This document shows positions 1 through 8,336 of a DNA stretch of 12,762 nucleotides, one piece after another. Made by a program: the position numbers and the translations under genes. Where the stretch lies: positions 1-12,762 of the forward strand of contig JACMOY010000304.1 of the NCBI GenBank assembly GCA_014377795.1. Direction: 5' to 3'. Position 1 is the first letter of the stretch, and every line of letters begins with the position of its first letter. Source of the stretch: Actinomycetota bacterium. Lineage in GTDB: Bacteria > Actinomycetota > Actinomycetes > Actinomycetales > Angustibacteraceae. The notes under the pieces were generated by a model. That model was given only the letters and a program-made list of their open reading frames with translations. It was not told the DNA's origin and made no database searches.

Positions 1-1
1 C

Positions 2-178
<177 letters not shown>

Positions 179-182
179 CCCC

Positions 183-1670
183 TCAGCCGGACCGCTCGCG
201 CTCGCGGTCGCGGAGCCGCTCGGCGAGCGCCGCGTTGCGTTGCCCGTAGCCGAAGTAGACCGCCAGCCCGATGACCATCCAGATGACGAACCGCAGCCAC
301 GTCTCGAGGCTGAGGTTGGTCATCAGGTAGAGGCACGCCAGGGCCGAGACGACCGGTAGCACGGGCGACAACGGAACCCGGAACGGACGGGCCAGCTGCG
401 GCCGGGTGCGGCGCAGCACGGGGACGGCGATCGAGACGACGACGAAGGCGAAGAGCGTGCCGATCGACACCAGGTCGGCGAGCTGCGCGAGCGGCACCAG
501 CCCGGCGATCACGGCGACCAGGACGACGAACGCGGCGCTCACCCGGTACGGCGTGCCCCAGCGCGGGTGGATCTTGGCGACCGCCGGCGGCAGCAGCCCG
601 TCGCGACCGAGCGCGTACCCGATCCGCCCCATCGCGACGATGTCGACGAGGATCACCGAGGTCAGCCCGGCGACCGCGGCGATCGACACCAGTGTCGAGG
701 CCCACCCGGCGCCGACGGCGTCGAAGGCGCTGGCGATGGGGGCCCCCTCGTTGAGCTCGCGGTAGTCGACCATCCCGGTGACGACCAGCGAGACCCCGAC
801 GTACAGCACGGTTGCGATCGCGAGGGTGCCCAGCAGGCCCCGCGGGAGGTCGCGGCCGGGGTCGCGGGTCTCCTCGCCGAGGTTGGCCACCGCCTCGAAA
901 CCGGTGTAGGCGAAGAAGACGACGGCGGCGGCGGTCAGCACACCCGCGATGCCGAACGCCGATGGCTCCAGCCCGAACAGCACCTGGCTGAGCGGCTGCT
1001 TGAGCCCGCTGGTGCCGTTCGCGACGGGTCGGGCGGCCGGGACGAACGGCGAGAGGTGGTCACGCGTCATGTAGAAGGCACCGGCGACGATGACGAAGAC
1101 GCAGACGGCGACCTTGACGGCGACCAGGGCGTTGGTGACCCGCGCCGACTCGCGGATGCCGACGACAGCGACCACGCCGAGCGCCAGCACGATCCCGATG
1201 GCGCCCACGTTGACCGTGGACTCCTCACCGAACAACGACGTCGGCAGGCTGAACAGCTTCTGCAGGTAGCCCGACCAGCCGCGCGCCACGACCGAGGCGC
1301 CGAGCGCGAACTCCAGCACGAGGTCCCAGCCGATGATCCACGCGAACACCTCGCCCATCGTCGCGTAGGCATAGGTGTAGGCGCTGCCGGCGGTGGGGAC
1401 GCTGGACGCCAGCTCGCTGTAGCAGAGCGCAGCCAGCGCGCTGACGACTCCGGCGATGACGAACGAGACGACCACCGCGGGCCCGGCGTGGTTCTTGGCC
1501 TCGACACCGGTGAGGGTGAAGATCCCGGTGCCGATGACCACCCCGATGCCGAACCCCATCAGGCTGACCGGGCCGAGCCGGCGCTGCAGCCGCGGCGCGT
1601 CCTGCTCACCCGGTTCGTCGCAGAGCTGGGCGAGAACGTCCTCGACCGGTTTTGTCCGGAACATGCGCAT
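183..1670 (-). CDS. APC-superfamily amino acid permease (cationic amino acid transporter/YfnA-like)
   Basis: Encodes a 495-residue polytopic protein rich in hydrophobic segments, as expected for a 12-TM-class APC permease. Key motifs are GIGVVIGTGIF (residues 41-51) in the first TM helix and FFAYTGFEAVANLGEE (252-267) in the sixth; these are the unwound substrate-binding helices of APC proteins. The N-terminal MRMFRTKPVEDVL resembles the start of bacterial CAT-family permeases, so I chose ATG at 1670. TTG at 1679 and ATG at 1664 are alternatives, and no Shine-Dalgarno separates them. A TACGGT element (1684 to 1679, minus strand) lies 8 nt before the chosen ATG, suggesting a leaderless or nearly leaderless transcript. 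The gene is convergent with hppD and divergent from the RDD/hmgA pair, so import of an aromatic amino acid is a reasonable guess. The substrate cannot be read from sequence, and cationic or branched-chain amino acids are equally possible. Confidence 0.92.
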   Translation of the reverse strand: MRMFRTKPVEDVLAQLCDEPGEQDAPRLQRRLGPVSLMGFGIGVVIGTGIFTLTGVEAKNHAGPAVVVSFVIAGVVSALAALCYSELASSVPTAGSAYTYAYATMGEVFAWIIGWDLVLEFALGASVVARGWSGYLQKLFSLPTSLFGEESTVNVGAIGIVLALGVVAVVGIRESARVTNALVAVKVAVCVFVIVAGAFYMTRDHLSPFVPAARPVANGTSGLKQPLSQVLFGLEPSAFGIAGVLTAAAVVFFAYTGFEAVANLGEETRDPGRDLPRGLLGTLAIATVLYVGVSLVVTGMVDYRELNEGAPIASAFDAVGAGWASTLVSIAAVAGLTSVILVDIVAMGRIGYALGRDGLLPPAVAKIHPRWGTPYRVSAAFVVLVAVIAGLVPLAQLADLVSIGTLFAFVVVSIAVPVLRRTRPQLARPFRVPLSPVLPVVSALACLYLMTNLSLETWLRFVIWMVIGLAVYFGYGQRNAALAERLRDRERERSG

Positions 1671-1713
1671 AAGAGGCAACCGTAGGTCCAGGGCGACCTG
1701 AGAGCATGGCGGG
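1671..1713. promoter_or_regulatory. Divergent promoter region, permease / RDD-hmgA
   Basis: This 43-bp gap must hold both divergent promoters. On the minus strand TACGGT (1684 to 1679) sits 8 nt before the permease ATG. On the plus strand TAGGTC (1683-1688) could be a -10 for the RDD gene, leaving a leader of about 19 nt that contains GAGAG (1700-1704), a weak ribosome binding site 9 nt before the ATG at 1714. The two hexamers share the TA at 1683-1684. I found no good -35 on either strand, so this is a weak call. Confidence 0.35.
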
Positions 1714-2418
1714 ATGACGACGAACGCGCCCGGGTGGTACCCGGATCCCCAGGTTCCTCAGCAGATGCGCTGGTGGGACGGCGTGACGTGGACCGGCGAC
1801 GTGTACGCGCGCGTCGAGCCGCCCGGCGGGTACCTCAGCGAGGGGGCGGCGTCGACGTCCGCGACCGCCGTCGAGGTGCAGCAGCGCACCACGGCACCCG
1901 CGACACCGGACGGCGTGCCGCTGGCCACCTGGGGGCGCCGGGCCGGCGCACGGGTGATCGACACGGTGATCACGACGCCGATCGCGCTGGTGCTGGCGCT
2001 GCCGTGGGTCACCCGGTTGGTGCGCCGGCTCGTCGACCAGGCCCAGCAGGCCGCGCCGTCGACCAACCCGTTCGCGGCCTACGACGCCGCGACGCTGCGC
2101 GACCTGGCGGTCGTCGCGCTGATCTCGCTGCTGGTCGGCCTGGTGTACGAGATGGCGTTCCTGCTGACCCGGGCCGCCACGCCCGGCAAGCTGCTGCTGG
2201 GGCTGCGCGTGCGGCGCTGGGCCGCGGGCGAGCCCCTGAGCGCCGGCGTGGTGGCCCGCCGCTGGGTCGGCTACCAGGGGCTGAGCCAGGTCCCGAGCGT
2301 CGGTGGGATCTACGGGCTGGTCGACGTGCTCTGGCCGCTGTGGGACGCGCGGCGGCAGGCGCTGCACGACAAGATCGCCGGCACCTGCGTCGTGGCGCCG
2401 GTCAAGGACCCCCGATGA
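1714..2418 (+). CDS. DUF2510 + RDD-domain membrane protein
   Basis: A 234-residue protein of unknown function. Residues 6-27 (PGWYPDP, then MRWWDG and WT) form a DUF2510 motif, a short Trp-rich module found at the N-terminus of many actinobacterial membrane proteins. A Ser/Thr/Pro-rich linker runs to about residue 68. An RDD domain follows: GRRAGARVIDTVI (74-86), a first TM (about 83-99), a second TM (131-151), ATPGKLLLGLRV (156-167), a short hydrophobic stretch (about 190-209), and RQALHDKIAGTCVV (214-227). RDD proteins are small integral membrane proteins; some have been linked to ion transport, but I see nothing that fixes a role here. The stop overlaps the start of hmgA (ATGA), so the two are almost certainly co-transcribed and translationally coupled. 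An ATG at 1706 is closed after three codons, which supports the start at 1714. Confidence 0.9.
   Translation: MTTNAPGWYPDPQVPQQMRWWDGVTWTGDVYARVEPPGGYLSEGAASTSATAVEVQQRTTAPATPDGVPLATWGRRAGARVIDTVITTPIALVLALPWVTRLVRRLVDQAQQAAPSTNPFAAYDAATLRDLAVVALISLLVGLVYEMAFLLTRAATPGKLLLGLRVRRWAAGEPLSAGVVARRWVGYQGLSQVPSVGGIYGLVDVLWPLWDARRQALHDKIAGTCVVAPVKDPR
2404..2408 (+). promoter_or_regulatory. Ribosome binding site deciding the hmgA start
   Basis: AAGGA, inside the last codons of the RDD gene and 6 nt before the hmgA ATG at 2415. It supports initiation at the overlapping ATGA rather than anywhere in the long upstream open frame. Confidence 0.6.
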
Positions 2419-3614
2419 CCTACTACCGCAGCGTCGGCGCCGTCCCGCCCAAGCGGCACACCCAGTTCCGCGCGCCAGACGGGCGGCTCTACAGCGAGGA
2501 GCTGATGGGCGAAGAGGGGTTCTCCAGCGACTCGACCCTGCTCTACCACCGCGAGATCCCGTCGGCGATCGTGGCCTCGCGGCCGTGGTCGCTGCCCGAC
2601 CTCGCGACGACGCCGAACCACCCGCTGCGCCCGCTGCACCTGCGGCTGCACGAGCTGTTCCCGGTGGACGCCCAGCCCACCGACGTCGTCCGAGGGCGTC
2701 GGCTCGTGCTGGCCAACCCCGACGTCCGCATCTCGTACGTCCTGGCGAGCGAGCCGTCCCCTTACTACCGCAACGCGATGGGTGACGAGTGCGTCTTCAT
2801 CGAGGCGGGCTCGGCGCGGGTCGAGACCGTCTTCGGCGCGCTCGACGTCGGTGCCGGCGACTTCGTGGTGCTACCCCGTGCCACGGTGCACCGCTGGCTG
2901 CCGACCGGCGACGAGCCGGTGCGCGCGTACTGCATCGAGGCCACCAGCCACATCCGGCCGCCCCAGCGCTACCTCTCGCGGTTCGGCCAGCTGCTCGAGC
3001 ACAGCCCCTACTGCGAGCGCGACCTGCACGGCCCGCAGGCGCCGCTGCTCGTCGAGGGCACCGACGTCGAGGTGCTGACCAAGCACCGCGGCCCCGGGCC
3101 GAGCGGCGTGGTGGGCAGTGCCGTCGTCCACGCCACGCACCCGTTCGACGTCGTCGGCTGGGACGGCTGCCTGTACCCGTACCGGTTTGCCGTCAGCGAC
3201 TTCGAGCCCATCACCGGCCGCGTCCACCAGCCACCACCGGTGCACCAGGTGTTCGAGGCAGGCGGGTTCGTGATCTGCGCGTTCGTGCCGCGCAAGGTCG
3301 ACTACCACCCGCTCGCGGTCCCCGTGCCGTACTACCACTCCAACGTCGACAGCGACGAGGTCATGTTCTACGTCGCGGGTGACTACGAGGCGCGCCGGGG
3401 CAGCGGCATCGCTCGCGGTTCGGTGTCGCTGCACCCCGGTGGGCACAGCCACGGCCCGCAGCCGGGCGCCGTCGAGAACGCCCTGGGCAAGGACTACTTC
3501 GACGAGCTCGCCGTCATGGTCGACACCTTCCGCCCGCTCGAGCTCGGCGAGGGCGCCCTCGCCAGCGACGACGGCGTGTACGCGTACAGCTGGGCCGGAC
3601 GCCGCCTCGACTGA
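2415..3614 (+). CDS. hmgA: Homogentisate 1,2-dioxygenase
   Basis: A 399-residue cupin-fold Fe(II) dioxygenase that cleaves the ring of homogentisate to maleylacetoacetate, the step after HPPD in tyrosine/phenylalanine catabolism. Family marks include YYRSVGAVPPKRHTQFR at the N-terminus, ECVFIEAGSARVETVFG (125-141) on a cupin strand, YYHSNVDSDEVMFY (306-319), and SLHPGGHSHGP (338-348). By comparison with the human enzyme (His335, Glu341, His371), the likely iron ligands are His308, Glu315 and His346. The His-to-Glu spacing is one residue longer here (H-x6-E). The ATG at 2415 overlaps the RDD stop and follows AAGGA (2404-2408) by 6 nt, which decides the start; the open frame extends much further upstream only because of GC-rich codon bias. 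The gene ends 4 nt from the stop of convergent pncB. No maleylacetoacetate isomerase or fumarylacetoacetase is in the window. Confidence 0.93.
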   Translation: MTYYRSVGAVPPKRHTQFRAPDGRLYSEELMGEEGFSSDSTLLYHREIPSAIVASRPWSLPDLATTPNHPLRPLHLRLHELFPVDAQPTDVVRGRRLVLANPDVRISYVLASEPSPYYRNAMGDECVFIEAGSARVETVFGALDVGAGDFVVLPRATVHRWLPTGDEPVRAYCIEATSHIRPPQRYLSRFGQLLEHSPYCERDLHGPQAPLLVEGTDVEVLTKHRGPGPSGVVGSAVVHATHPFDVVGWDGCLYPYRFAVSDFEPITGRVHQPPPVHQVFEAGGFVICAFVPRKVDYHPLAVPVPYYHSNVDSDEVMFYVAGDYEARRGSGIARGSVSLHPGGHSHGPQPGAVENALGKDYFDELAVMVDTFRPLELGEGALASDDGVYAYSWAGRRLD

Positions 3615-3618
3615 AGGC

Positions 3619-4935
3619 CTACGCCGGAGTGCTGAAGACGGTGGGGATCACGGGCTCACCGCGCGACAGCTGCAAGGCGGACGGCGGCAGCTCGGCTCGC
3701 GCTGCCAGGTGCCGTTCGCGCGCGTCGGACAGGGGCTCGCGGCCCACGACCTCACCGGCCACGACCAGCTCGCTCAGCAGTGGGCGGTCGTCGCGGTCGC
3801 CGGCTGGTGGTTCCCCGGTCCCCACGACCTCGGCACGGGCAGTCCCGCCGGTGTCCCGCCGGCGCAGCGCCCACTTGCGGCCCGCCACGGTCGCCTTGTC
3901 AGCGCTGCGCTTGGCGACGCCGATCATCGCGCCGTCAGCCCCCTCGCGGGCGACGAGCTTGTAGACCAGCCCCGCCGTCGGCGCACCCGAGCCGGTCACG
4001 ACGGACGTGCCGACGCCGTAGCCGTCGACCGGCGCGGCCGCGAGAGCGGCGATGGCGTGCTCGTCCAGGTCGCTGGTGACGATGATCCGGGTGCCCGTGG
4101 CGCCGAGCTCGTCCAGCTGGGCGCGCACCGCCCGCGCCTGGGCCAGCAGGTCGCCGGAGTCCAGCCGCACGGCGCCGAGCCCGGGCCCGGCCACCTCGAC
4201 GGCGGTGCGGACGGCGGCGGCGACGTCGTACGTGTCGACGAGCAGGGTGGTGCCGACCCCGAGGCTCGCGACCTGCGCGGCGAACGCCGCCGGCTCGTCG
4301 TCGTGCAGCAGCGTGAACGCGTGCGCGCTCGTGCCCGTGGTGGGCACCGCGTGCCGCCGTCCGGCCTCGAGGTTGCTCGTGGCCATGAACCCCGCGACGT
4401 ACGCCGCGCGGGCAGCGGCGACCGCCGCCTGCTCGTGGGTGCGGCGCGAGCCCATCTCGATGCACGGGCGCGACCCGGCCGCCGCCGTCATCCGGCTAGC
4501 GGCAGCGGCCACCGCGCTGTCGTGGTTCAGCACGCTGAGCACGACCGTCTCGAGCAGCACCGCCTCGGCGAAGGTGCCCTCGACCACCAGCACGGGTGAG
4601 CCGGGGAAGAACGCGTCACCCTCGGCGTACCCCCACACCGATCCGCTGAACCGATACTCCCGCAACCACTTCAGGGTCACGTCGTCGACGACCCCGGCGC
4701 TCTCGAGGTGGGAGAGCTCAGCCTCGTCGAAGCTGAACACCTCGAGCGCGTCCAGCAACCGGCCGGTGCCGGCGACCACGCCGTACCGGCGGCCGGGGGG
4801 CAGTCGCCGGGCGAAGACCTCGGACACGCACCGGCGGGCGGCCGCGCCGCTGCGCAGCGCCGCCTGCAGCATGGTCAGCTCGTAGTGGTCGGTGAGCAGG
4901 GCGCTGGACGGCTCGATCGGGTCGGCAGCATTCAC
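3619..4935 (-). CDS. pncB: Nicotinate phosphoribosyltransferase
   Basis: A 438-residue NAPRTase that joins nicotinate to PRPP (ATP-assisted) to give nicotinate mononucleotide in the Preiss-Handler salvage route to NAD. Visible features are [15 protein letters not shown] near the N-terminus (13-27); GTSAHAF (201-207), whose His205 matches the transiently phosphorylated histidine of the family; LLVDTYDV (231-238); RLDSGDL (257-263); and DGYGVGTS (304-311), a phosphoribosyl-binding stretch. Length fits the bacterial and mycobacterial PncB1 type. The start is GTG at 4935, six nt after a TAGGCT element, so the transcript is probably leaderless; there is no Shine-Dalgarno. It is divergent from clpS, as in M. 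tuberculosis (Rv1330c next to clpS), and convergent with hmgA with a 4-nt gap. There is no sign of truncation. Confidence 0.95.
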   Translation of the reverse strand: MNAADPIEPSSALLTDHYELTMLQAALRSGAAARRCVSEVFARRLPPGRRYGVVAGTGRLLDALEVFSFDEAELSHLESAGVVDDVTLKWLREYRFSGSVWGYAEGDAFFPGSPVLVVEGTFAEAVLLETVVLSVLNHDSAVAAAASRMTAAAGSRPCIEMGSRRTHEQAAVAAARAAYVAGFMATSNLEAGRRHAVPTTGTSAHAFTLLHDDEPAAFAAQVASLGVGTTLLVDTYDVAAAVRTAVEVAGPGLGAVRLDSGDLLAQARAVRAQLDELGATGTRIIVTSDLDEHAIAALAAAPVDGYGVGTSVVTGSGAPTAGLVYKLVAREGADGAMIGVAKRSADKATVAGRKWALRRRDTGGTARAEVVGTGEPPAGDRDDRPLLSELVVAGEVVGREPLSDARERHLAARAELPPSALQLSRGEPVIPTVFSTPA

Positions 4936-4971
4936 CAGCCGAGCCTAGAGTGGACGCCGTGGTCACGTCAC
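4936..4971. promoter_or_regulatory. Overlapping divergent leaderless promoters, pncB / clpS
   Basis: Minus strand: -10 TAGGCT (4947 to 4942) is followed by 6 nt and the pncB GTG; GTGACG (4971 to 4966) is a 4/6 match to TTGACA at an 18-bp spacer. Plus strand: -10 TAGAGT (4946-4951) is followed by 7 nt and the clpS GTG at 4959; TCGGCA (4922-4927, inside the pncB coding start) is a 4/6 -35 at 18 bp. The two -10 hexamers share the TA at 4946-4947. The intergenic gap is only 23 bp, so neither gene has room for a normal 5' leader. The -10 calls are good and the -35 calls are weak. Confidence 0.6.
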
Positions 4972-5249
4972 CGGTCGAGCTCGACGAGCCCCGCTCGGGC
5001 CTCGATCAGGCGCTCACCCCGCCGTGGGTCACCCTGGTCTGGAACGACCCGGTCAACCTGATGTCCTACGTCAGCTACGTGTTCCGCAGCTACTTCGGCT
5101 ACCCCGAGGCCAAGGCCGACAAGCTCATGCTGGACGTGCACGAGAAGGGCCGGGCGGCCGTCTCGCACGGCAGCCGCGAGGAGATGGAGCGCGACGTCGA
5201 GGCGCTGCAGGGCTACGGGCTGTGGGCCACGATGCGCAAGGACGACTGA
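4959..5249 (+). CDS. clpS: ATP-dependent Clp protease adaptor ClpS
   Basis: A 96-residue cytoplasmic adaptor that binds N-degron substrates and delivers them to the ClpC/ClpP machine. The ClpS core runs from about residue 23 to 90: [16 protein letters not shown] (23-38), [17 protein letters not shown] (42-58), and DVHEKGRA (59-66). Asn29, Asp30 and His61 match the residues that hold the substrate's free amino group in E. coli ClpS. The short N-terminal tail is the usual flexible segment. I place the start at GTG 4959 because it lies 7 nt after a TAGAGT -10; GTG at 4950 (99 residues) overlaps that -10 and is less likely. The stop shares a base with the next start (TGATG), so clpS and the DUF2017 gene form one unit. 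Confidence 0.94.
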   Translation: MVTSPVELDEPRSGLDQALTPPWVTLVWNDPVNLMSYVSYVFRSYFGYPEAKADKLMLDVHEKGRAAVSHGSREEMERDVEALQGYGLWATMRKDD

Positions 5250-5821
5250 TGGCGCGCGGGTTCCAGCGCGGACGGCGCGGCATCCGGGCCAAGTTCGACG
5301 CCCACGAGAAGAGCCTGCTCGCCCACCTGTTCGTCGAGGTGTACGAGCTGCTGGACGCCCACGACGGCCCGGGCGAGCAGGACCCGCTCGCCGTCATGGT
5401 CGGCATCGGCACGGCTGTCGACACCCCTGCAGACCCGGCGCTGGCGCGGCTGCTGCCCGACGGGCACCGGGACGACCCGCAGGCCAGCGCCGACTTCCGC
5501 CGCTACACCGAGCTGGGGCTGCGCGATCGCAAGCGGGCGGGGCTCGAGGCCGCGCGGGTCAGCCTCGGGCGTGAGGGCGCGTTGGTGCTGGACGACGACG
5601 AGGCACGGGCCTGGGCGGTCGCGCTGACCGACGTCCGGCTGGTGCTGGCCGAGCGGATGGGCCTGCGCACCGAGCAGGACCACGACCGGCTGCTGGAGCA
5701 GGCCGAGGGTGACGACGAGGGGGTCTCGGTGATGCTGTCGCTGTACGACTTCCTGACCTGGCTGCAGGAGACGCTGGTCGCAGCCCTCGTGGCGCCCCTG
5801 CGCGACCTGCCCGAGGACTGA
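5249..5821 (+). CDS. DUF2017 family protein (clpS-linked)
   Basis: A 190-residue soluble protein with no signal peptide or TM segment. The sequence fits the DUF2017 family, which in actinobacteria sits directly after clpS (Rv1332 in M. tuberculosis, as I recall). Visible parts are a basic N-terminus ([16 protein letters not shown]), a helical stretch [16 protein letters not shown] (23-38), an acidic middle, a charged segment with [20 protein letters not shown], and a C-terminal amphipathic stretch ending [16 protein letters not shown]. No catalytic motif is evident and the function is unknown. The ATG overlaps the clpS stop by one base and follows AAGGA (5238-5242) by 6 nt, so it is co-translated with ClpS. 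A role in Clp-mediated proteolysis is inference from linkage only. Confidence 0.85.
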   Translation: MARGFQRGRRGIRAKFDAHEKSLLAHLFVEVYELLDAHDGPGEQDPLAVMVGIGTAVDTPADPALARLLPDGHRDDPQASADFRRYTELGLRDRKRAGLEAARVSLGREGALVLDDDEARAWAVALTDVRLVLAERMGLRTEQDHDRLLEQAEGDDEGVSVMLSLYDFLTWLQETLVAALVAPLRDLPED

Positions 5822-5954
5822 GCCCTTCCACGGCGCGGCCGCGCGCTCGCGCCACGACTGCGCGGTGGTGCTCATCGCCCCACGGTGCCCGTCCGCCGGG
5901 CCGGCCCGGCCCCGATCCGGGGGGATGTCGGCTGGCGCATCTAGGCTGACCGGC
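5822..5954. other. 133-bp intergenic region with GC-only palindromes
   Basis: It lies between DUF2017 and murI and holds no supported gene. It contains a 12-bp perfect palindrome GCGCGGCCGCGC (5833-5844), a 16-bp perfect palindrome GCCGGGCCGGCCCGGC (5895-5910), and a GGCGCG...CGCGCC inverted repeat (5832-5837 and 5848-5853, 10-nt loop) that could act as a weak terminator for the clpS unit. The murI -10 element is at its right end. GC-only palindromes arise easily at this base composition, so function is not established. Confidence 0.45.
5942..5947 (+). promoter_or_regulatory. murI -10 element (TAGGCT), leaderless start
   Basis: TAGGCT is followed by exactly 7 nt and the murI GTG at 5955. This geometry places the transcription start at or next to the start codon. 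It explains the lack of a Shine-Dalgarno and selects this GTG over in-frame starts further upstream. I see no convincing -35. Confidence 0.55.
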
Positions 5955-6785
5955 GTGGCGGACGCACCGATCGGCATCTTCGACTCCGGGTACGGCGGGC
6001 CCACCGTCGCCCGGGCGGTGCTCGACCAGCTGCCGCACGAGCCGGTGCTGTACATGGGCGACACCGCCCATCAACCGTACGGTCCGCGGCCGATCGCGCA
6101 GGTGCGCGAGCTGGCGCTGGCATGCCTCGACGAGCTCGTCCAGCGCGGGGTCAAGCTGCTCGTGATCGCCTGCAACAGCGCCAGTGCAGCGGTGCTGGGC
6201 GATGCCCGCGAGCGGTACGACGTCCCCGTGGTCGAGGTGATCCGCCCGGCCGTGCGCCGGGCCGCGGCCGCCAGCCGGTCGGGTCGGATCGGGGTCGTGT
6301 GCACCCGCGCGACGCAGGCGTCCGGGGCCTACGAGGACGCGTTCGCCGCCGCGCCGCACCTGCAGGTGACGACGCGGGCCTGCCCGCGCTTCGTCGAGTT
6401 CGTCGAGGCGGGCGTCACCGCCGGCCCCGAGCTGCTGGCGGCGGCGCACGAGTACCTCGACCCGGTCGCGGCGGCTGGGGTCGACACCCTGATCCTGGGC
6501 TGCACGCACTACCCGCTGCTGACCGGCGTCATCAGCTATGTCATGGGCGACCTGGTCACCCTGGTCAGCAGCGCCGAAGAGACGGCCAAGGACGTCTACC
6601 GCCAGCTGGTCGAGAACGACCTGGTGCGCGACCCCGGTCTGCCGGCGCCGCAGCACCGGTTCGTCACCACCGGCGACCCGCAGGCGTTCGCCACGCTCGG
6701 CCGACGGTTTCTCGGCCCCGAGTTCGGCGCCGCCGAGCTCAGCGCGGCCGGTGCGTTCGCAGCCGCCACGACGGCGCCCGCGTGA
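5955..6785 (+). CDS. murI: Glutamate racemase
   Basis: A 276-residue cytoplasmic, cofactor-independent racemase that makes D-glutamate for peptidoglycan. The two catalytic cysteines are visible: Cys73 in IACNSAS (71-77) and Cys183 in LGCTHYPL (181-188), the latter followed by His185. The N-terminal substrate loop [13 protein letters not shown] (8-20) carries the Asp-Ser pair; it reads YGGPT where most family members have a V/I-GGLT form, a small departure. [10 protein letters not shown] (34-43) is the second conserved loop. The length is normal. GTG 5955 is chosen because of the upstream TAGGCT element and because homologues begin just before IFDSG. The stop overlaps the GTG of the next gene (GTGA), giving a murI-MBL unit as in M. 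tuberculosis. Confidence 0.96.
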   Translation: MADAPIGIFDSGYGGPTVARAVLDQLPHEPVLYMGDTAHQPYGPRPIAQVRELALACLDELVQRGVKLLVIACNSASAAVLGDARERYDVPVVEVIRPAVRRAAAASRSGRIGVVCTRATQASGAYEDAFAAAPHLQVTTRACPRFVEFVEAGVTAGPELLAAAHEYLDPVAAAGVDTLILGCTHYPLLTGVISYVMGDLVTLVSSAEETAKDVYRQLVENDLVRDPGLPAPQHRFVTTGDPQAFATLGRRFLGPEFGAAELSAAGAFAAATTAPA

Positions 6786-7549
6786 GGGTCACGGTCGTCG
6801 GCTGCTCGGGCTCGGTGCCCGGGCCGGCGTCCCCGGCGTCCTGCTACCTCGTCGAGGCCGATGACGACGGCGGACGCACCTGGCGGGTGGTGCTCGACCT
6901 CGGCAACGGAGCGCTCGGGCCGCTGCAGCGTCACCTCGACCCGACCACCCTGGACGCGGTGCTGCTCTCGCACCTGCACGCCGACCACTGCCTCGACCTG
7001 TGTGGTCTGTACGTGATGCTGCGGTACGGCCCGCACCCGCGAGCCACCCGGCTGCCCGTCTGGGGGCCGACCGGCACGGCCGACCGGATGGCCCGCGCGT
7101 ACGACCTGCCACCCGTGCCGGGGATGACGCGGCACCTGGACTTCGGCGCCTGGGCGGACGCTGAGCCGGTGGTGATCGGCCCGCTGACGGTCACGCCGCT
7201 GCGTGTCAACCACCCGGTCGAGACCTACGGGCTGCGCGTCGAGCATCGCGGTCAGGTGCTGGCCTACACCGGTGACACCGACAGCTGCGAGGCGCTCGAA
7301 CCATTGTGCCGCAACGCTTCTGTCGTCCTCGCCGACAGTGCCTTCGTCGACGGCCGCGACACCACGACCGGCATCCACCTGTCCGGACGCCGGGCCGCCG
7401 AGGCCGCGGTCGCCGCCGGCGGGGTGCAGCGCCTGGTCCTCACCCACCTACCACCGTGGAACGACCCGAGCGAGTGCCTCGACCAGGCCCGTGCCGTCTG
7501 GGCCGGTCCGCTGGAGGTGGCTCGGCCGGGGTCGACGTACGACGTGTGA
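6782..7549 (+). CDS. MBL-fold hydrolase, probable cyclic nucleotide phosphodiesterase (Rv1339-like)
   Basis: A 255-residue metallo-beta-lactamase-fold protein. Metal-binding motifs are in order: SHLHADH (63-69, HxHxDH), His144 in VNHPVET, Asp165 in YTGDTD, and His222 in LTHLPPW. This is the layout of the RNase Z/phosphodiesterase branch of the superfamily, with two bound metals expected. Its place between murI and rph is that of M. tuberculosis Rv1339, which has been reported as an atypical class II cAMP phosphodiesterase. The same activity here is inferred from fold and synteny, and other phosphoester hydrolases remain possible. There is no signal peptide or TM segment. The GTG at 6782 overlaps the murI stop and begins the beta-strand [11 protein letters not shown] typical of this family. 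The stop is 25 nt before rph. Confidence 0.88.
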   Translation: MRVTVVGCSGSVPGPASPASCYLVEADDDGGRTWRVVLDLGNGALGPLQRHLDPTTLDAVLLSHLHADHCLDLCGLYVMLRYGPHPRATRLPVWGPTGTADRMARAYDLPPVPGMTRHLDFGAWADAEPVVIGPLTVTPLRVNHPVETYGLRVEHRGQVLAYTGDTDSCEALEPLCRNASVVLADSAFVDGRDTTTGIHLSGRRAAEAAVAAGGVQRLVLTHLPPWNDPSECLDQARAVWAGPLEVARPGSTYDV

Positions 7550-7562
7550 GCGGGCCCGCCGC

Positions 7563-7568
7563 TAGCCT
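7563..7568 (+). promoter_or_regulatory. rph -10 element (TAGCCT), leaderless start
   Basis: TAGCCT is followed by 6 nt and the rph ATG at 7575, in a 25-nt gap with no Shine-Dalgarno. It repeats the geometry seen before murI, clpS and pncB. No -35 was found at 16-18 bp, so transcription may also read through from murI. Confidence 0.5.
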
Positions 7569-7574
7569 GGCGTC

Positions 7575-8332
<758 letters not shown>

Positions 8333-8336
<4 letters not shown>

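Noticed and set aside
1671..1679. TTG start at 1679 for the permease
   Set aside because: It overlaps the likely -10 element, and homologues begin close to MxxFRTKPVE, which matches ATG 1670.
567..1685. Long plus-strand open frame (372 codons) opposite the permease gene
   Set aside because: Its translation is low-complexity, rich in Asp, Arg, Gly and His, and mirrors the permease on the other strand. GC-rich codon bias produces such shadows. No family is recognisable.
1734..2414. Upstream in-frame extension of hmgA, giving a 626-residue fusion
   Set aside because: The extra 227 residues are a frame-shifted Arg/Ala-rich reading of the RDD gene. The RDD frame is clearly the coding one and hmgA has its own AAGGA and overlapping ATG.
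4950..4958. Earlier GTG for ClpS at 4950
   Set aside because: It overlaps the TAGAGT -10 hexamer, so it would lie upstream of the transcription start.
5865..5954. Upstream GTG start adding 30 residues to MurI
   Set aside because: The extension is Pro/Arg/Gly-rich and unlike a racemase N-terminus. The TAGGCT element 7 nt before GTG 5955 marks the start.
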